Source: Xenopus tropicalis
Lineage: Eukaryota; Chordata; Amphibia; Anura; Pipidae
Direction of reading: 5' to 3'
NCBI RefSeq assembly: GCF_000004195.4
Contig: NC_030683.2
Location: forward strand, 50,419,358-50,483,357
Length of the DNA stretch: 64,000 bases
A program made the position numbers and the translations under genes. Below, in pieces: positions 21,882 to 32,419 of this stretch (positions are counted from its first letter, which is position 1; every line of letters begins with the position of its first letter). The notes beneath the pieces were generated by a model. That model was not told where the DNA came from. It was given only the letters and a program-made list of their open reading frames with translations, and ran no database searches.

Positions 21882-24800
21882 GGAGTAGCTAAAGGAAGAG
21901 GTACATGCCTAGTGCCTCCCTATCGTTGCGCCTTAGAGCCAGGCTACATCAATCTCACTAATTCTCTGGCTGAATGAAGGCAAATCCCACCAACAAAAAT
22001 CTAGTGGAATATCCTTTCAGCAGAGCAGAGGTTGTTATAGTAGCCAATGGAGAACCAACTTCATATTGATACCCTTAATTTGTGAAAAAGATCTTGCTAG
22101 GCAATTATCCAGATATTTTTGATCACATAGAATAAGAATGTGAAGATGTTTATAACAGGCCAAAAGGACAAATAATTAGATGCAATTAGATGGCGTTAGG
22201 TGCAGAAGGCACCCAAGTTTGTGAATCAGCCTTTAAACAGTAATGTAATGGAGTTTACATTGATCTGTAGGATGTGTGGCCTGCAGATAGTCAGTGTGGG
22301 ATGCTCTGTTCCTGAGTCCTACATAACATAGCTTATTGGAAGGGACATTCTACAAATACAATTACACACACACAGAAATTAGTCCCCAATAACATAAGGT
22401 GTCATTAACAATTCCCCTGGGCAAAAGTGCAAGAGCACAAAGGAGTACTTCTGCCCCAGGGCATGACTGTGATCTGCACTTAGTGCCGGATAAAAAAAAA
22501 TGAACTGAATCAATGTTTCAAAGGTTTGAAACCAGACCTCCAAACATCCTAACAGTGCAGAGAACCATGTTTATCCTAATTGCACTAGAAACTGGAGTTA
22601 CCATTTATAATAAACATTTGTAACTGTATTGAAACAAAGTCTTACAGTGGTTCTCTTAAAGCGACAACTTAACCTCTTCTTAATAGAGGAAAGCTGTTCC
22701 TACTACTTTTGGATCTCTAGTAACTATGTTGGGGGAGAGGCTGCTTATGGGTTTAATAACTAAAAAAAATAATGTCATGTGTTTCAAGATGGCTATGTAC
22801 ATGCTACATTTTTCTTACAAACTGCAATTTGGGGTCAACAGAACTCTGGCTATAGACAAAATATGGTATGGCTTTAGGCACCTGTTATTGTAAGACTGTT
22901 AATCTATTGTTAAGAAAAGGCTTATGTAATAAAAGTCTTTAGCAGAATAAATATTTGCCATTTGAAAATGTATGCCTTTGCACAAATTTCATATAGCTTT
23001 TGCAAAGATGGAAAATGTTTAGAGACTGCTACCTCTAGTGAAAGAAAGATTGCACATTTTATAGTTTGCACAAGTGTACAGTGTATGTAAAAACTTGTAA
23101 AATAAATTGCTCCCAAAATATTACCCCACCCTCAAGCATGCTTTAATAGTGTGCTATAAGCAATTAAAAATGCTCAGTTAGTGTCTAATGAAGAATATTA
23201 CCTTGCAAAATGCAAATTAGTTTTTCTGCTTACAACAGAGGGTTTTATCTGTTTCCGAATTTTATCTGTAGTTTCAAAGACCAGAGGCTTTATGTGACAC
23301 CTGTTTAATTGATTTTTAGCAAAATGTGAGTCCCTCTGTCAAACCAAGCATAGTAATGTCCTATATCTGCAATCACTAAACAATAAATACATTTTTATTC
23401 TTCCCTTCTATAATGCACTGTATATGCTGCCCAGCAAACAAAGCAGTATTCATCTGCAGATTGAATACTCTCCTTATGTCTACTTATAGAGGTTCTCTAT
23501 TCAACACAATTAATTGGAAATGTGATATTTGGCTCTCCTCTAAGCAGAATTTTAACTGAAACTGTAATCAGCAATTTTCAGCAGGGTGCTCATGAAAAAA
23601 AATCACTTGACAAACCTATTTATCTGGGAAAAATGCCTTGCTACATAGCTAAACTATATTTTGCTGTTAATTTTACAGTGCAATTTTCTTTTGGGAGCTC
23701 ATATTCAATGCAGTTCATTAAAACCAGTGACAAGGAAATTTTCACATATGGAAAAATAACATCACTCTGATGGATCAAGCCACAACCCAGTTAATAGGTA
23801 TACAAGGCAGAAATGCAGTAGATCAGACTGATAATTTGGTTTTGGAAGGGCACACTGGAACTGACAGTGATATAGCTTGCCTGGAAACTGATTTAATAAT
23901 TTAAAATATGTTCATGCGGCCAGCTTTGTTATATCATGCAATCCAAAACTTTATTTTGTGGAGCCCCTTTCATCCTCTTTCATGTTTGTTGTACTTGAAA
24001 TTCTGCTACCTTTAAATATTAACAATTCTAAAAAAGAATATGTACAGTATATATATATATATATATAATGTATATACGGTACATAACATAAAAAAGCAAT
24101 CTCTAAAGAATAACCAGTTTGCATTGTTTATCAGCTTTTCTCGAATTCCTTTGTTATCTCTAGTCATAAACTAAATTTCAATTTCAGTTTTGTAATGCAT
24201 ATTACTCAGTGATACTGACTACATTCATAAAACCAAAAAGAAAACAAGAAACGTTTTATGCTGGGATTATAAAGCAGGACAAATGAAATCAATTCCACAT
24301 ACATCATTATTTTAATAGCCACTGGGTAGCAGTAAAAGTGTGGATTTAATCTGTAAAATTATGCACGCCTGAAAATGCATCAGAGCCAAGGTGTTGTAGC
24401 GCATACAAAGTGTTCTGATGTGATAACTTTCACAGATTATTTTTTACTTGTATCACTGTCATATACTGACACTGAATTCTTATTAGTAAGTTTTATTCTG
24501 GCCATGAGTTCAAATAATAAAAGAGATGTAATCATTAGGTGCGGGAAGTGTCTTACTGAGGTTCAGCCAGGCATGTATGCCGCATTTCACTGTTGGACAA
24601 TATTTTAGTGAAAATGCGCCAGGTACCTCACTGTCCTGAACCGTGTCCCTCCTGGTAATTGAAGCTGCTCTGCATTGGCACAAATAAATCAAAGATGGCC
24701 ATTTTAAATTACATTAAAACCTGCACACTGATTGTCTTTTGTTCAATGTTATTACTGTTTGTGCTTTAGCTAAGCTTATAATGATGGTGCAATATGTGTG

Positions 24801-25281
24801 GGGTGAAGAGGATTGAAGAAGGATGAAGAAACGAGAATGGGAATAAACCATTATTTATACTGTATAAATAAAAATAAGACACAAAGGCCTCGGACTCAGA
24901 TTTGTGAATGTGTTGATTTTTGTATTGATTTACCCATTATATACTTGTACAGTGGGTACTTGTGTTTTATATCCTTGCTGAATGTATTTCTGCTTTCCAA
25001 CTTTATTTTGGCATCCTGAAAATATATAGAAGCCAGCAAGCAGCTTAGCATTCTTCTTGTTTACATTTCCAGAACCACAATCTGTCTGTTCCTAGAGTAA
25101 GAAATGTCTTTATTAGTACTAGTGAATGATTGTGGATTCATTTCCTCTCCAGTCTTTCTCAAATCTGCCAAGGATTTTAGTCAACAGCTGAGACCTAGAT
25201 TTATTAAATTTTCAAAATGCTGTTTCTTATTCACAGATAATACATTATGAATACATTATGAATTTTGTGGATAATAAGCTG
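21882..25281. other. Single-copy-looking DNA, no gene recognised
   Basis: About 3.4 kb with no open frame above 82 codons. A (TA)n patch lies at 24048-24068. The stretch 23210-23780 lacks repeat hallmarks, is moderately AT-rich and could hold conserved non-coding sequence; I cannot test that here. Confidence 0.4.
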
Positions 25282-25614
25282 TGTAGGTGGCCATACACGA
25301 CTCATTCAGTCCAATTTTGGCAGCTTATCTGCTTGTGTAAGGTGCACTCCGAAGGGCCTACCCGACGAATATTTTGCCAAAAATCATCCAGATATCGACT
25401 GAACAGGTTAAAAAGTCTCATCAGGAGAATCATTGCATCAGCTTATTGATGCAGTCCTCGACCAGCCATCTTGTATCTCCATTGTTTTGATCCAATCTTT
25501 TGGCCTCTCAGATCAGCCCAATATCACCCACCTCAAGGTGGGCATACCGGGGAAAGATCCACTCGTTTGGTGACCTCACTAACTAGTGGATCTTTCAGTG
25601 TGTGGCAAGCTTTA
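25282..25614. mobile_element. MITE, GTAGGTGGCCATACACG family
   Basis: The left end reads TGTAGGTGGCCATACACGAC and the right end, inverted, reads TAAAGCTTGCCACACACTG. Interior phrases GCAGCTTATCTG, GAAGGGCCTACCCGACG and GATATCGACTGAACAGG are related to the copies at 1965 and 60867. No coding capacity. Confidence 0.65.
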
Positions 25615-25635
25615 CTCTAGGCAGTGTAACTGCCT

Positions 25636-25935
25636 ACTATAGCAAATAAAATACTGTCTTGTGTAAAAAAAGGCATTACCTCAAAAGATGAAAACATAAT
25701 TTTGCCACTTTATTGATCCATTCATTGTACTTTGAATGTGAGGTGCAGTTTTGGGTTCCAGTCCTCAAGAAGGATATGGAGAGAGTGCAGAGATGTGCAG
25801 AGAGTGCAGAGACTTGATTACTCATTACAAATACATTAGATTACATTATAGAATGATACAGGGGGATGTTTTCTCCCTTAAAAAAGATCAAACAACAAGA
25901 CCTCACTCTTTTAATAAAGGCTTGCAAAGAGAATG
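25636..25935 (+). mobile_element. Decayed CR1-like LINE 3' fragment
   Basis: The fragment aligns by eye with the two better LINE copies: AGCAAATAAAATACTGTCTTG, then GATGAAAACATAATTTTGCC, then GGTGCAGTTTTGGGTTCCAG, AAGAAGGATATGGAGAGAG, ACAAATACATTAGA and AAAAAAGATCAAAC. Several internal deletions have occurred, notably between the GAGAGAGTGCAGAGA words and the ATTACTC phrase. It encodes only remnants of the LINE C-terminus and is much older than the copies at 7587 and 45740. Confidence 0.75.
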
Positions 25936-27405
25936 TTAAGGCACAGTCCAACGGTGCAATTGCCCTGTAGACAAAAAAAACATGGTGCTTTGTATCCTTA
26001 CCCCTCATAAGTAAAAGTGTCCTGTTCTATTAAAAAGCAAATAAAATAATATGAGGGTCTATAGATTACAAAGGGAGACAAGGAAGCCAGAGCAGTTAAA
26101 TTGCAATGCAAAGATCAGAAAGATGGAATGGATCATTAAAGTAGATCTGCCAGTACAAGCTTAAAAGAAAAATGAGCCACCTAAGATTTAGACCATTTCA
26201 TTGACTGGGATTTTGTTATTTCCTCCTTATTTTGTGTGTTCCAAAGAGGAAATTTGCAAAACTGACAAATCATTTCTCCCTTCACTTCTATAAAAGCTGG
26301 ACTACAAATAGCAGGTTTTCAGTTAAGATAAAACAGCAAAGAAGAGGGAACGAGAAGTCAGACAAAGGTTAAGATACCAAACAAGAATAAAAGAAAAAAA
26401 TGTAATGCTAAGTCACTTTCTGAAACATTTTCAGTACAGCCGTTTTATGATTTAGTTATTTGTTAATGGACAAGGAAATTCTTGTGTAAGCCATCCCCCA
26501 GTGACAGGGGCATAGTTATAATAAGGCCCAGAGGGCCAGTGCCTAGGATGGCACATTTTGGGAGGCAGTCCCAGGGTGCCTATATTTTCTTAGGAAATCC
26601 GGCGACAGAGCTGAGGGTTGGTGGGGGTGGGTAGGGGGTCACGGAAAGTGACGTTACGTTATGTAAAGTCACTTCTGTGACAATAGTAGCATGTGATGTC
26701 AAGTGTATGGCGTATGTCCTGTGACTAGGGCAGCACCGGACCTAAATACACCCATGCCAGTGAGTATCATCACAAACCTTAGATCCCAATTCTGTCTGCT
26801 TAAAAGCTGAAAACTTCTCCGGCCTAGGGTACAGCTCCTTTTGCAGCACTTCACCATCTTTTGTGATGCATCTGAGATTCTCAGTACTGTTCAGCTGTAA
26901 AATTTGTGATTATAATGTTTAAGTTTAATCTTTACTCTACTGCACATGTGCAGTGTTGAAGACACCTGAAGAGGATCACTGGGGTATTGGCGGCAGTTTG
27001 TTGCATGGGTAGCACCCTGGTTGATCTAAGGTTAGTTATGATATTTACTGGGGGGTTCCTAAAAAATTAGACTAACCCTTTCCTTGACCTTTAATGAAAT
27101 TGCAACCTGCAAGCAGTTTCTGTCTGTCCTTTGCTATTGCCTTCTTGGTTTGCCAGACTACAGAAACAATCAGAAATCAATTACTCTCCTAGTTTTTTAA
27201 TCACACAGAAATGTGGGAATTGGAGTCTAAACTGAAGGTGAGCTGATAAACTACAGATATAATGCTGCAGTAGTATGAGAAGTCAAGGGTAGGAGAGGAA
27301 GGAATTGTAAGAGGCAGACAGAAATGGTCTTCAATAGCAATTACATTTACAAATAACTATAAACATCATTGTGATTTATATGCTGTATTCAGTTTTCTGT
27401 AAATT
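25936..27405. other. Non-coding DNA, no gene recognised
   Basis: No gene is seen. The part 26508-26760 (GGGGCATAGTTATAATAAGG, later GTGGGGGTGGGTAGGGGGTC) is GC-richer than its surroundings and looks like a decayed dispersed repeat, but no matching end was found. Confidence 0.4.
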
Positions 27406-27857
27406 TTGTTTCTAGGCTATATAAGAATATATAGGATCATGCCCAATGACCCGAGTAAAACAAAAGGGAAGAAGGGCATGACTAAGCTAGGAGGCAACCC
27501 CCCTTCCCCCCTGCCCCAGATATCCCAGCGTTACAGGTCAGGGCAAGGAATAAAAGAAGGCCCCTCCCCAGATGTGAGCTTACCAGACTTTCGGCGGGCA
27601 GGAAGAGCAGGAGCTGACAGCGTCCCTCCCCAATAGGTTGGAGTCAATAGTCGCAGTGTGGGGGTGGGGTCGACTTTGAGCCCCAGAGGAAATTAAAAAG
27701 GTGCAGTTGGTAAAGTGAGTGGGTAACCGGGTAGGCCTGGGGTCCCCAGGGAGATGGATAATCCTGGAATGGGACTTGGATAGTAGACAGGACACAGGTT
27801 CCGGGCCTGGGCTCAGGGTCAGACCTCTTTGGAGGATATAAGTTATTTGACTGCTGT
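27406..27857. other. GC-richer repeat-like flank left of the piggyBac element
   Basis: The stretch is C- and G-run-rich (CCCCCCTTCCCCCCTGCCCC, GTGTGGGGGTGGGGTCG), has an AATAAAAG word near 27550, and together with the AATAAA-containing right flank (38520-38680) could be one older repeat, such as an LTR or LINE 3' region, split by two later TTAA insertions. I see no LTR ends, so this is conjecture. Confidence 0.3.
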
Positions 27858-28000
27858 TTAAAGGAAAAGTAACACTAAAGATTTTTAAGTAAAAAATCTA
27901 TTCTACCCTGCCCCAATAATTGCCCTATCCTGCAAACCAAATTGGGGCAGGGTAGAATAGATTTTTTACTTCAAATTTTTTAGGGTTACTTTTCCTTTAA
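27858..28000. mobile_element. T2-like palindromic MITE, 143 bp with TTAA
   Basis: TTAA at 27858-27861 and 27997-28000 bound a unit with ends AGGAAAAGTAACACTAAA and TTTAGGGTTACTTTTCCT. Long inner arms (AAAAATCTATTCTACCCTGC and its inverse) fold almost completely. The unit has no coding capacity. It lies 20 bp left of the piggyBac element, so two TTAA-targeting families used adjacent sites. Confidence 0.9.
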
Positions 28001-28024
28001 TGTTTGTATTTACAAACGGTTTAA

Positions 28025-28115
28025 CCCTTTAAGTGCCAAGGGACGTAGATTCTACGTCCCAGGTACCAAGGGACCAAAGTGCCATGGGACGTAGAATCTA
28101 CGTCCAATGGCACTG
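28025..28115. repeat. Left terminal repeat and subterminal palindromes
   Basis: The terminal CCCTTTAAGTGCCA is followed by GGGACGTAGA, a single T, and TCTACGTCCC (28040-28060), a perfect palindrome. A second palindrome at 28079-28115 repeats the same word as AGTGCCATGGGACGTAGA and its near inverse TCTACGTCCAATGGCACT. The GTGCCA-GGACGTAGA word therefore occurs three times in two orientations, as expected of transposase binding sites. The right end has only two GTGCCA words, so the ends are asymmetric. Confidence 0.85.
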
Positions 28116-28117
28116 TC

Positions 28118-28169
28118 GGCTTTACAAGCGCTGCGCTCGCTTTTAAAGCAGCGCAGCGCTTGTAAAGCC
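28118..28169. repeat. Perfect 20-bp inverted repeat
   Basis: Arms at 28118-28137 and 28150-28169 (GGCTTTACAAGCGCTGCGCT and its inverse) are identical over 20 bp, with a 12-bp loop CGCTTTTAAAGC that is itself partly self-complementary. It lies between the left terminus and the CpG-rich block of the piggyBac element. Confidence 0.95.
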
Positions 28170-28254
28170 TTCACAACCCCCTAGGCAACGAGCGAATGAA
28201 CACATACTCACGGATCCGGTCGCCCAGCCGCACCGATCCGGTCCCTCAGCCAAT

Positions 28255-28295
28255 GACAGCAGTGGACACGCATTGATGACGTGTCCACTGCTGTC
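28255..28295. repeat. Perfect 16-bp inverted repeat
   Basis: GACAGCAGTGGACACG at 28255-28270 faces CGTGTCCACTGCTGTC at 28280-28295 with a 9-bp loop. It is immediately followed by CCCTTTAAAT, which repeats the terminal CCCTTTAA word in an internal position. Confidence 0.95.
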
Positions 28296-28410
28296 CCTTT
28301 AAATGTCGCCGCCCCCGCGTCGCCTCTTCACTCCTGCTGAGCACATGTGACTGCTGGAGCCCCCCTGCTGCCTTCCTGCTGCCTTCCTGTTGGATTGGTC
28401 GCCCTGATTG

Positions 28411-28840
28411 CCTGCCTGCATTGTGTGAGCTGAACTACAACTCTCTAACCACTGTTTATTTTGCTTATTTCTATCTCAACTGTCTAAAAATTTTTTTTAT
28501 TTTTTTTTTTCCATTTCTTCTTCTATCTTTGTCATTATTACACTTTTACACACATACACACTTATTTACAACTTTCCCAAGCACACACAGACACTTACAC
28601 ACACACTTACACTTAGAAAAAAAAAAAAAAAATCTTTCTTTCTTTTCTTTTCTTTCTTTCTTTGCTTTCTTTGGCAGTCTTTTTTTTTACTAAAACTTTA
28701 TTTCTGATCTTGCTCTATAATTATCTGATTTATTTGGTTGCATTTTAGTGTTTTTTTGGCATTTTCATAATTGATTTCTGTTTTTGAATTATTCTATTGC
28801 ACTGTAACTTTTTTATTGCTATTGGGTGCTGAATTTGCAG
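28411..28840. repeat. Low-complexity T-rich, CA and CTTT tracts
   Basis: The stretch holds T runs, an ACACAC patch around 28546-28615, an A run (28617-28631) and a TTTC-type patch (28633-28672), ending in ATTTGCAG just before the 160-bp array. The 90-codon open frame here is compositional. Confidence 0.8.
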
Positions 28841-30340
28841 TGACGTTGGTGGATCCAGGGCTCTGGCCACTGATTTCATTGCAATAATTGTTCTTCTGTT
28901 GGTTTGAGTGGTTTTATTTGAATTTACTGATTTTATGGTGTTTTATCTTTGCATTGTTCTTTATTGTGTATTTAGTGCCCCTAAAAGGTTGCTTTTGCAG
29001 TGACGTTGGTGGATCCAGGGCTCTGGCCACTGATTTCATTGCAATAATTGTTCTTCTGTTGGTTTGAGTGGTTTTATTTGAATTTACTGATTTTATGGTG
29101 TTTTATCTTTGCATTGTTCTTTATTGTGTATTTAGTGCCCCTAAAAGGTTGCTTTTGCAGTGACGTTGGTGGATCCAGGGCTCTGACCACCGATTTCATT
29201 GCAATTATTGTTCTTTTGTAGGTTTGGGTGGTTTTATTTGAATTTACTGATTTTATGGTGTTTTATCTTTGCATTGTTCTTTATTGTGTATTTAGTGCCC
29301 CTAAAAGGTTGCTTTTGCAGTGACATTGGTGGATCCAGGGCTCTGACCACAGATTTCATTGCAATTATTGTTCTTTTGTAGGTTTGGGTGGTTTTATTTG
29401 AATTTACTGATTTTATGGTGTTTTATCTTTGCATTGTTCTTTATTGTGTATTTAGTGCCCCTAAAAGGTTGCTTTTGCAGTGACATTGGTGGATCCAGGG
29501 CTCTGACCACTGATTTCATTGCAATTATTGTTCTTTTGTAGGTTTGGGTGGTTTTATTTGAATTTACTGATTTTATGGTGTTTTATCTTTGCATTGTTCT
29601 TTATTGTGTATTTAGTGCCCCTAAAAGGTTGCTTTTGCAGTGACATTGGTGGATCCAGGGCTCTGACCACCGATTTCATTGCAATTATTGTTCTTTTGTT
29701 GGTTTGGGTGGTTTTATTTGAATTTACTGATTTTATGGTGTTTTATCTTTGCATTGTTCTTTATTGTGTATTTAGTGCCCCTAAAAGGTTGCTTTTGCAG
29801 TGACATTGGTGGATCCAGGGCTCTGACCACCGATTTCATTGCAATTATTGTTCTTTTGTTGGTTTGGGTGGTTTTATTTGAATTTACTGATTTTATGGTG
29901 TTTTATCTTTGCATTGTTCTTTATTGTGTATTTAGTGCCCCTAAAAGGTTGCTTTTGCAGTGACATTGGTGGATCCAGGGCTCTGACCACTGATTTCATT
30001 GCAATTATTGTTCTTTTGTAGGTTTGGGTGGTTTTATTTGAATTTACTGATTTTATGGTGTTTTATCTTTGCATTGTTCTTTATTGTGTATTTAGTGCCC
30101 CTAAAAGGTTGCTTTTGCAGTGACATTGGTGGATCCAGGGCTCTGACCACCGATTTCATTGCAATTATTGTTCTTTTGTTGGTTTGGGTGGTTTTATTTG
30201 AATTTACTGATTTTATGGTGTTTTATCTTTGCATTGTTCTTTATTGTGTATTTAGTGCCCCTAAAAGGTTGCTTTTGCAGTGACATTGGTGGATCCAGGG
30301 CTCTGACCACCGATTTCATTGTAATTATTGTTCTTTGATT
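28841..30340 (+). repeat. 160-bp tandem array, nine full units and part of a tenth
   Basis: Units begin with TGACRTTGGTGGATCCAGGG at 28841, 29001, 29161, 29321, 29481, 29641, 29801, 29961, 30121 and 30281, an exact 160-bp period. Units 1 and 2 are the same and differ from later units (GGCCACTG, TTCTGTTGGTTTGAG). Units 4-9 share GACATTGG and differ mainly at CACCG/CACTG/CACAG and at TGTAGG/TGTTGG. The low divergence points to recent expansion. Each unit carries TTGCTTTTGCAG, a splice-acceptor-like word. The 94-codon open frames break when the frame shifts after one to two units, since 160 is not a multiple of three, so they are not genes. Confidence 0.97.
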
Positions 30341-30625
30341 GCTTTTAGTGGTTTTATTCCATTTGGTTTCAGTTGTTCTAGAAAGATCCAGAGGTGCTAA
30401 GTTCAGATTGTTCTAGTAGTTTCTATTGCCAAAGGTTAACTCCTGGTCATCCCTTGCTGGCTTGAGTTTATCAAAAGGTTACAGTGAGGTTTTTTTTTTC
30501 TAGCTTCTCCTATTACAAGTGCTGTCTTGCTTGCTGCTTTTTTTTTTTTTTTTTTTTTTTGCTTGCTTGTTTTCACTTTGCCTGCTGATTGCTAGATTTG
30601 CAGTTGTCGGTATATTTCTGGCACA

Positions 30626-32419
30626 ATGGCCAAACGGTTTTACAGCACCGGGGAAGCTGCTAGGTATTGCATGGACTCCAGCTCAGAAGAATTTAGCGAT
30701 TCTGGGTCTGAGTATGTTCCATCTGACCACTCTACTGAGGAATCAGAGATAGACGATAGTGACACGGTTAGCGCAGAGGTTAGTAGTGGTGGCACGCTTA
30801 CTGCTGAAGAGGCAGAGGCTGGTGGTAGTGCCCAAGATGTACCCATGGAAGTAGAAGAGGGTGAGGGTAGCACTGATGCAGCAGTTGGAGAGCCTGCGTG
30901 GGGGCCTCCCTGTAATTATGTCCCTGAAATTCCCCCTTTCACTGCAGTCCCTGGCCTCAGTGTGGACACCACTAATTTTGAAATTATAGATTTTTTTAAT
31001 CTCTATATTACAGAGGCCATCCTACAGGACATGGTCCGTTACACAAATTTGTATGCTGAGCAGTATCTTGCCAGCAACCCTTTACCGGGTTTTTCAAGAG
31101 CCCAGGCATGGTATCCCACAAATATAAACGAAATAAAAAGATTCCTGGCTCTTACATTGGCAATGGGACTCGTAGAACGTAATTCTTTAGCTTCCTACTG
31201 GGATACCAATACAGTCCTTTCCATCCCTCTTTTTTCAGCCGTTATGCCAAGAAACCGTTATCAAATTTTATTGCGGTTTCTTCACTTTAACGACAACACA
31301 ACGGCTGTTGCCCCTAATGAGCCCGGTTATGACAGGCTTTATAAATTGAGGCCCCTTATAGATAGCCTGTCTCAGCGCTTCGCAGAGGTTTACACCCCCT
31401 CCCAAAATGTCTGTGTTGATGAGTCCCTTTTGCTCTTCAAAGGGCGCCTAAAATTTCGCCAATATATCCCAAGTAAGCGTTCTCGCTATGGGATGAAATT
31501 TTACAAACTCTGTGAAAGCAGCACGGGCTACACTAGTTATTTCATGCTGTATGAGGGAAAGGACACTAATTTGGACCCCCCCGGTTGTCCCACTGACTTG
31601 ACTACCAGTGGTAAAATTGTTTGGGAGCTCATAACTCCACTGCTGGGCCGAGGTTACCACTTATACGTGGATAACTTTTACACAAGCATCCCTTTATTTA
31701 GAGCCCTAAATTCTTTGGACACCCCAGCCTGCGGCACAGTCAACCGTAACCGCAAAGGACTGCCCAGGGAATTGCTGGATAAGAAACTGAAGCGTGGAGA
31801 AGTACATGCTCTAAGAAGCAATGAGCTCTTGGCCATAAAATATTCAGACACCAAAGTTGTTTTTATGCTTACTACTATCCACGATGAGACCATGATTGTC
31901 CAACACAGAAGTGGCGGTAGGCCCTCAAAAACAAAGCCACTGTGTAGTAAAGAATATAGTAAGCATATGGGTGGTGTTGATAAATCCGACCAAATACAAC
32001 ATTATTATAATGCCACCCGAAAAACCAGGGCCTGGTACAAAAAAGCAGCAATTTATATGATCCAAATGGCCCTTTATAATTCTTATGTCGTTTACAAGGC
32101 GGCAGTACCAGGCCCCAGATTGTCTTATTACAATTATTTGCTGCAGTTGCTCCCTTCCTTGTTGTTTGGTGATGTAGAGGAGGTTCCTGACATGCCAGGT
32201 AATGACAATGTTGCCCGAATGGTGGGTAAGCATTTTATAGCACAAATTCCACCAACACCTAAAAAAACATATGCCCAGAGAAAATGTAAGGTTTGCCGTT
32301 CCAAGGGTGTTAGGCGAGATGTCCGGTATTATTGTCCCAAGTGTCCTAGCAAGCCTGCTTTGTGTTTCCACCCATGTTTTGAAGTGTACCATACTGTGGT
32401 ACACTATGAGAGGACTTGA
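30626..32419 (+). CDS. piggyBac transposase, Uribo2-like, intact
   Basis: The 597-residue protein would cut the element at its TTAA-flanked ends and rejoin it at a new TTAA in nuclear DNA. Residues 1 to about 95 are acidic and serine-rich (SSSEEFSDSGSEYVPSD), then the transposase core runs from about 120 to 480. The three expected catalytic aspartates are present: D265 in VDESLLLFKGR, D349 in LYVDNFYTS and D452 in MGGVDKSDQ. W470 in RAWYKK stands 18 residues past the third, the spacing of the conserved tryptophan in the moth enzyme. The C-terminus has a zinc-binding cysteine-rich domain with C554, C557, C570, C573, C580, C584 and H589. The start has A at -3 and G at +4. The N-terminus MAKRFYS matches remembered Uribo2, and length is close to that family's roughly 590. 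No stop, frameshift or missing key residue is seen. A domesticated gene is less likely because both termini remain. Confidence 0.97.
   Translation: MAKRFYSTGEAARYCMDSSSEEFSDSGSEYVPSDHSTEESEIDDSDTVSAEVSSGGTLTAEEAEAGGSAQDVPMEVEEGEGSTDAAVGEPAWGPPCNYVPEIPPFTAVPGLSVDTTNFEIIDFFNLYITEAILQDMVRYTNLYAEQYLASNPLPGFSRAQAWYPTNINEIKRFLALTLAMGLVERNSLASYWDTNTVLSIPLFSAVMPRNRYQILLRFLHFNDNTTAVAPNEPGYDRLYKLRPLIDSLSQRFAEVYTPSQNVCVDESLLLFKGRLKFRQYIPSKRSRYGMKFYKLCESSTGYTSYFMLYEGKDTNLDPPGCPTDLTTSGKIVWELITPLLGRGYHLYVDNFYTSIPLFRALNSLDTPACGTVNRNRKGLPRELLDKKLKRGEVHALRSNELLAIKYSDTKVVFMLTTIHDETMIVQHRSGGRPSKTKPLCSKEYSKHMGGVDKSDQIQHYYNATRKTRAWYKKAAIYMIQMALYNSYVVYKAAVPGPRLSYYNYLLQLLPSLLFGDVEEVPDMPGNDNVARMVGKHFIAQIPPTPKKTYAQRKCKVCRSKGVRRDVRYYCPKCPSKPALCFHPCFEVYHTVVHYERT

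Larger units (their letters stand above)
28110..28410 (+). promoter_or_regulatory. CpG-rich block, candidate transposase promoter
   Basis: This is the only CpG-dense stretch inside the element upstream of the transposase. It contains a TTTAAAT word (28297-28303), a GC-box-like CGCCGCCCCCGC, two GATCCGGTC words, and an inverted CCAAT word (GATTGGTCG) near 28393. Position at the 5' end of the element and composition suggest a promoter. No start site can be fixed, and the gap to the ORF (over 2 kb) would require a long leader or an intron. Confidence 0.4.

Noticed and set aside
27406..27857. LTR of a retrovirus-like element
   Set aside because: AATAAAAG and GC-rich wording suggested an LTR, but there are no TG...CA ends, no second LTR and no primer-binding site.
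29199..30283. Repeated 60- and 94-codon open frames with a hydrophobic product
   Set aside because: They repeat with the 160-bp unit, and each is ended by the frame shift because 160 is not a multiple of three. No initiation context or conservation beyond the DNA repeat is seen.
28841..30340. CRISPR-like regular array
   Set aside because: There is no repeat-spacer alternation; the whole 160 bp is repeated, and the genome is clearly vertebrate.
30519..30752. Alternative open frame overlapping the transposase start
   Set aside because: It reads through a T run into the transposase in another frame and lacks any similarity; the in-frame ATG at 30626 has a strong context.
31925..32404. 159-codon antisense frame in the transposase
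   Set aside because: It is a shadow of the coding strand with no family resemblance.
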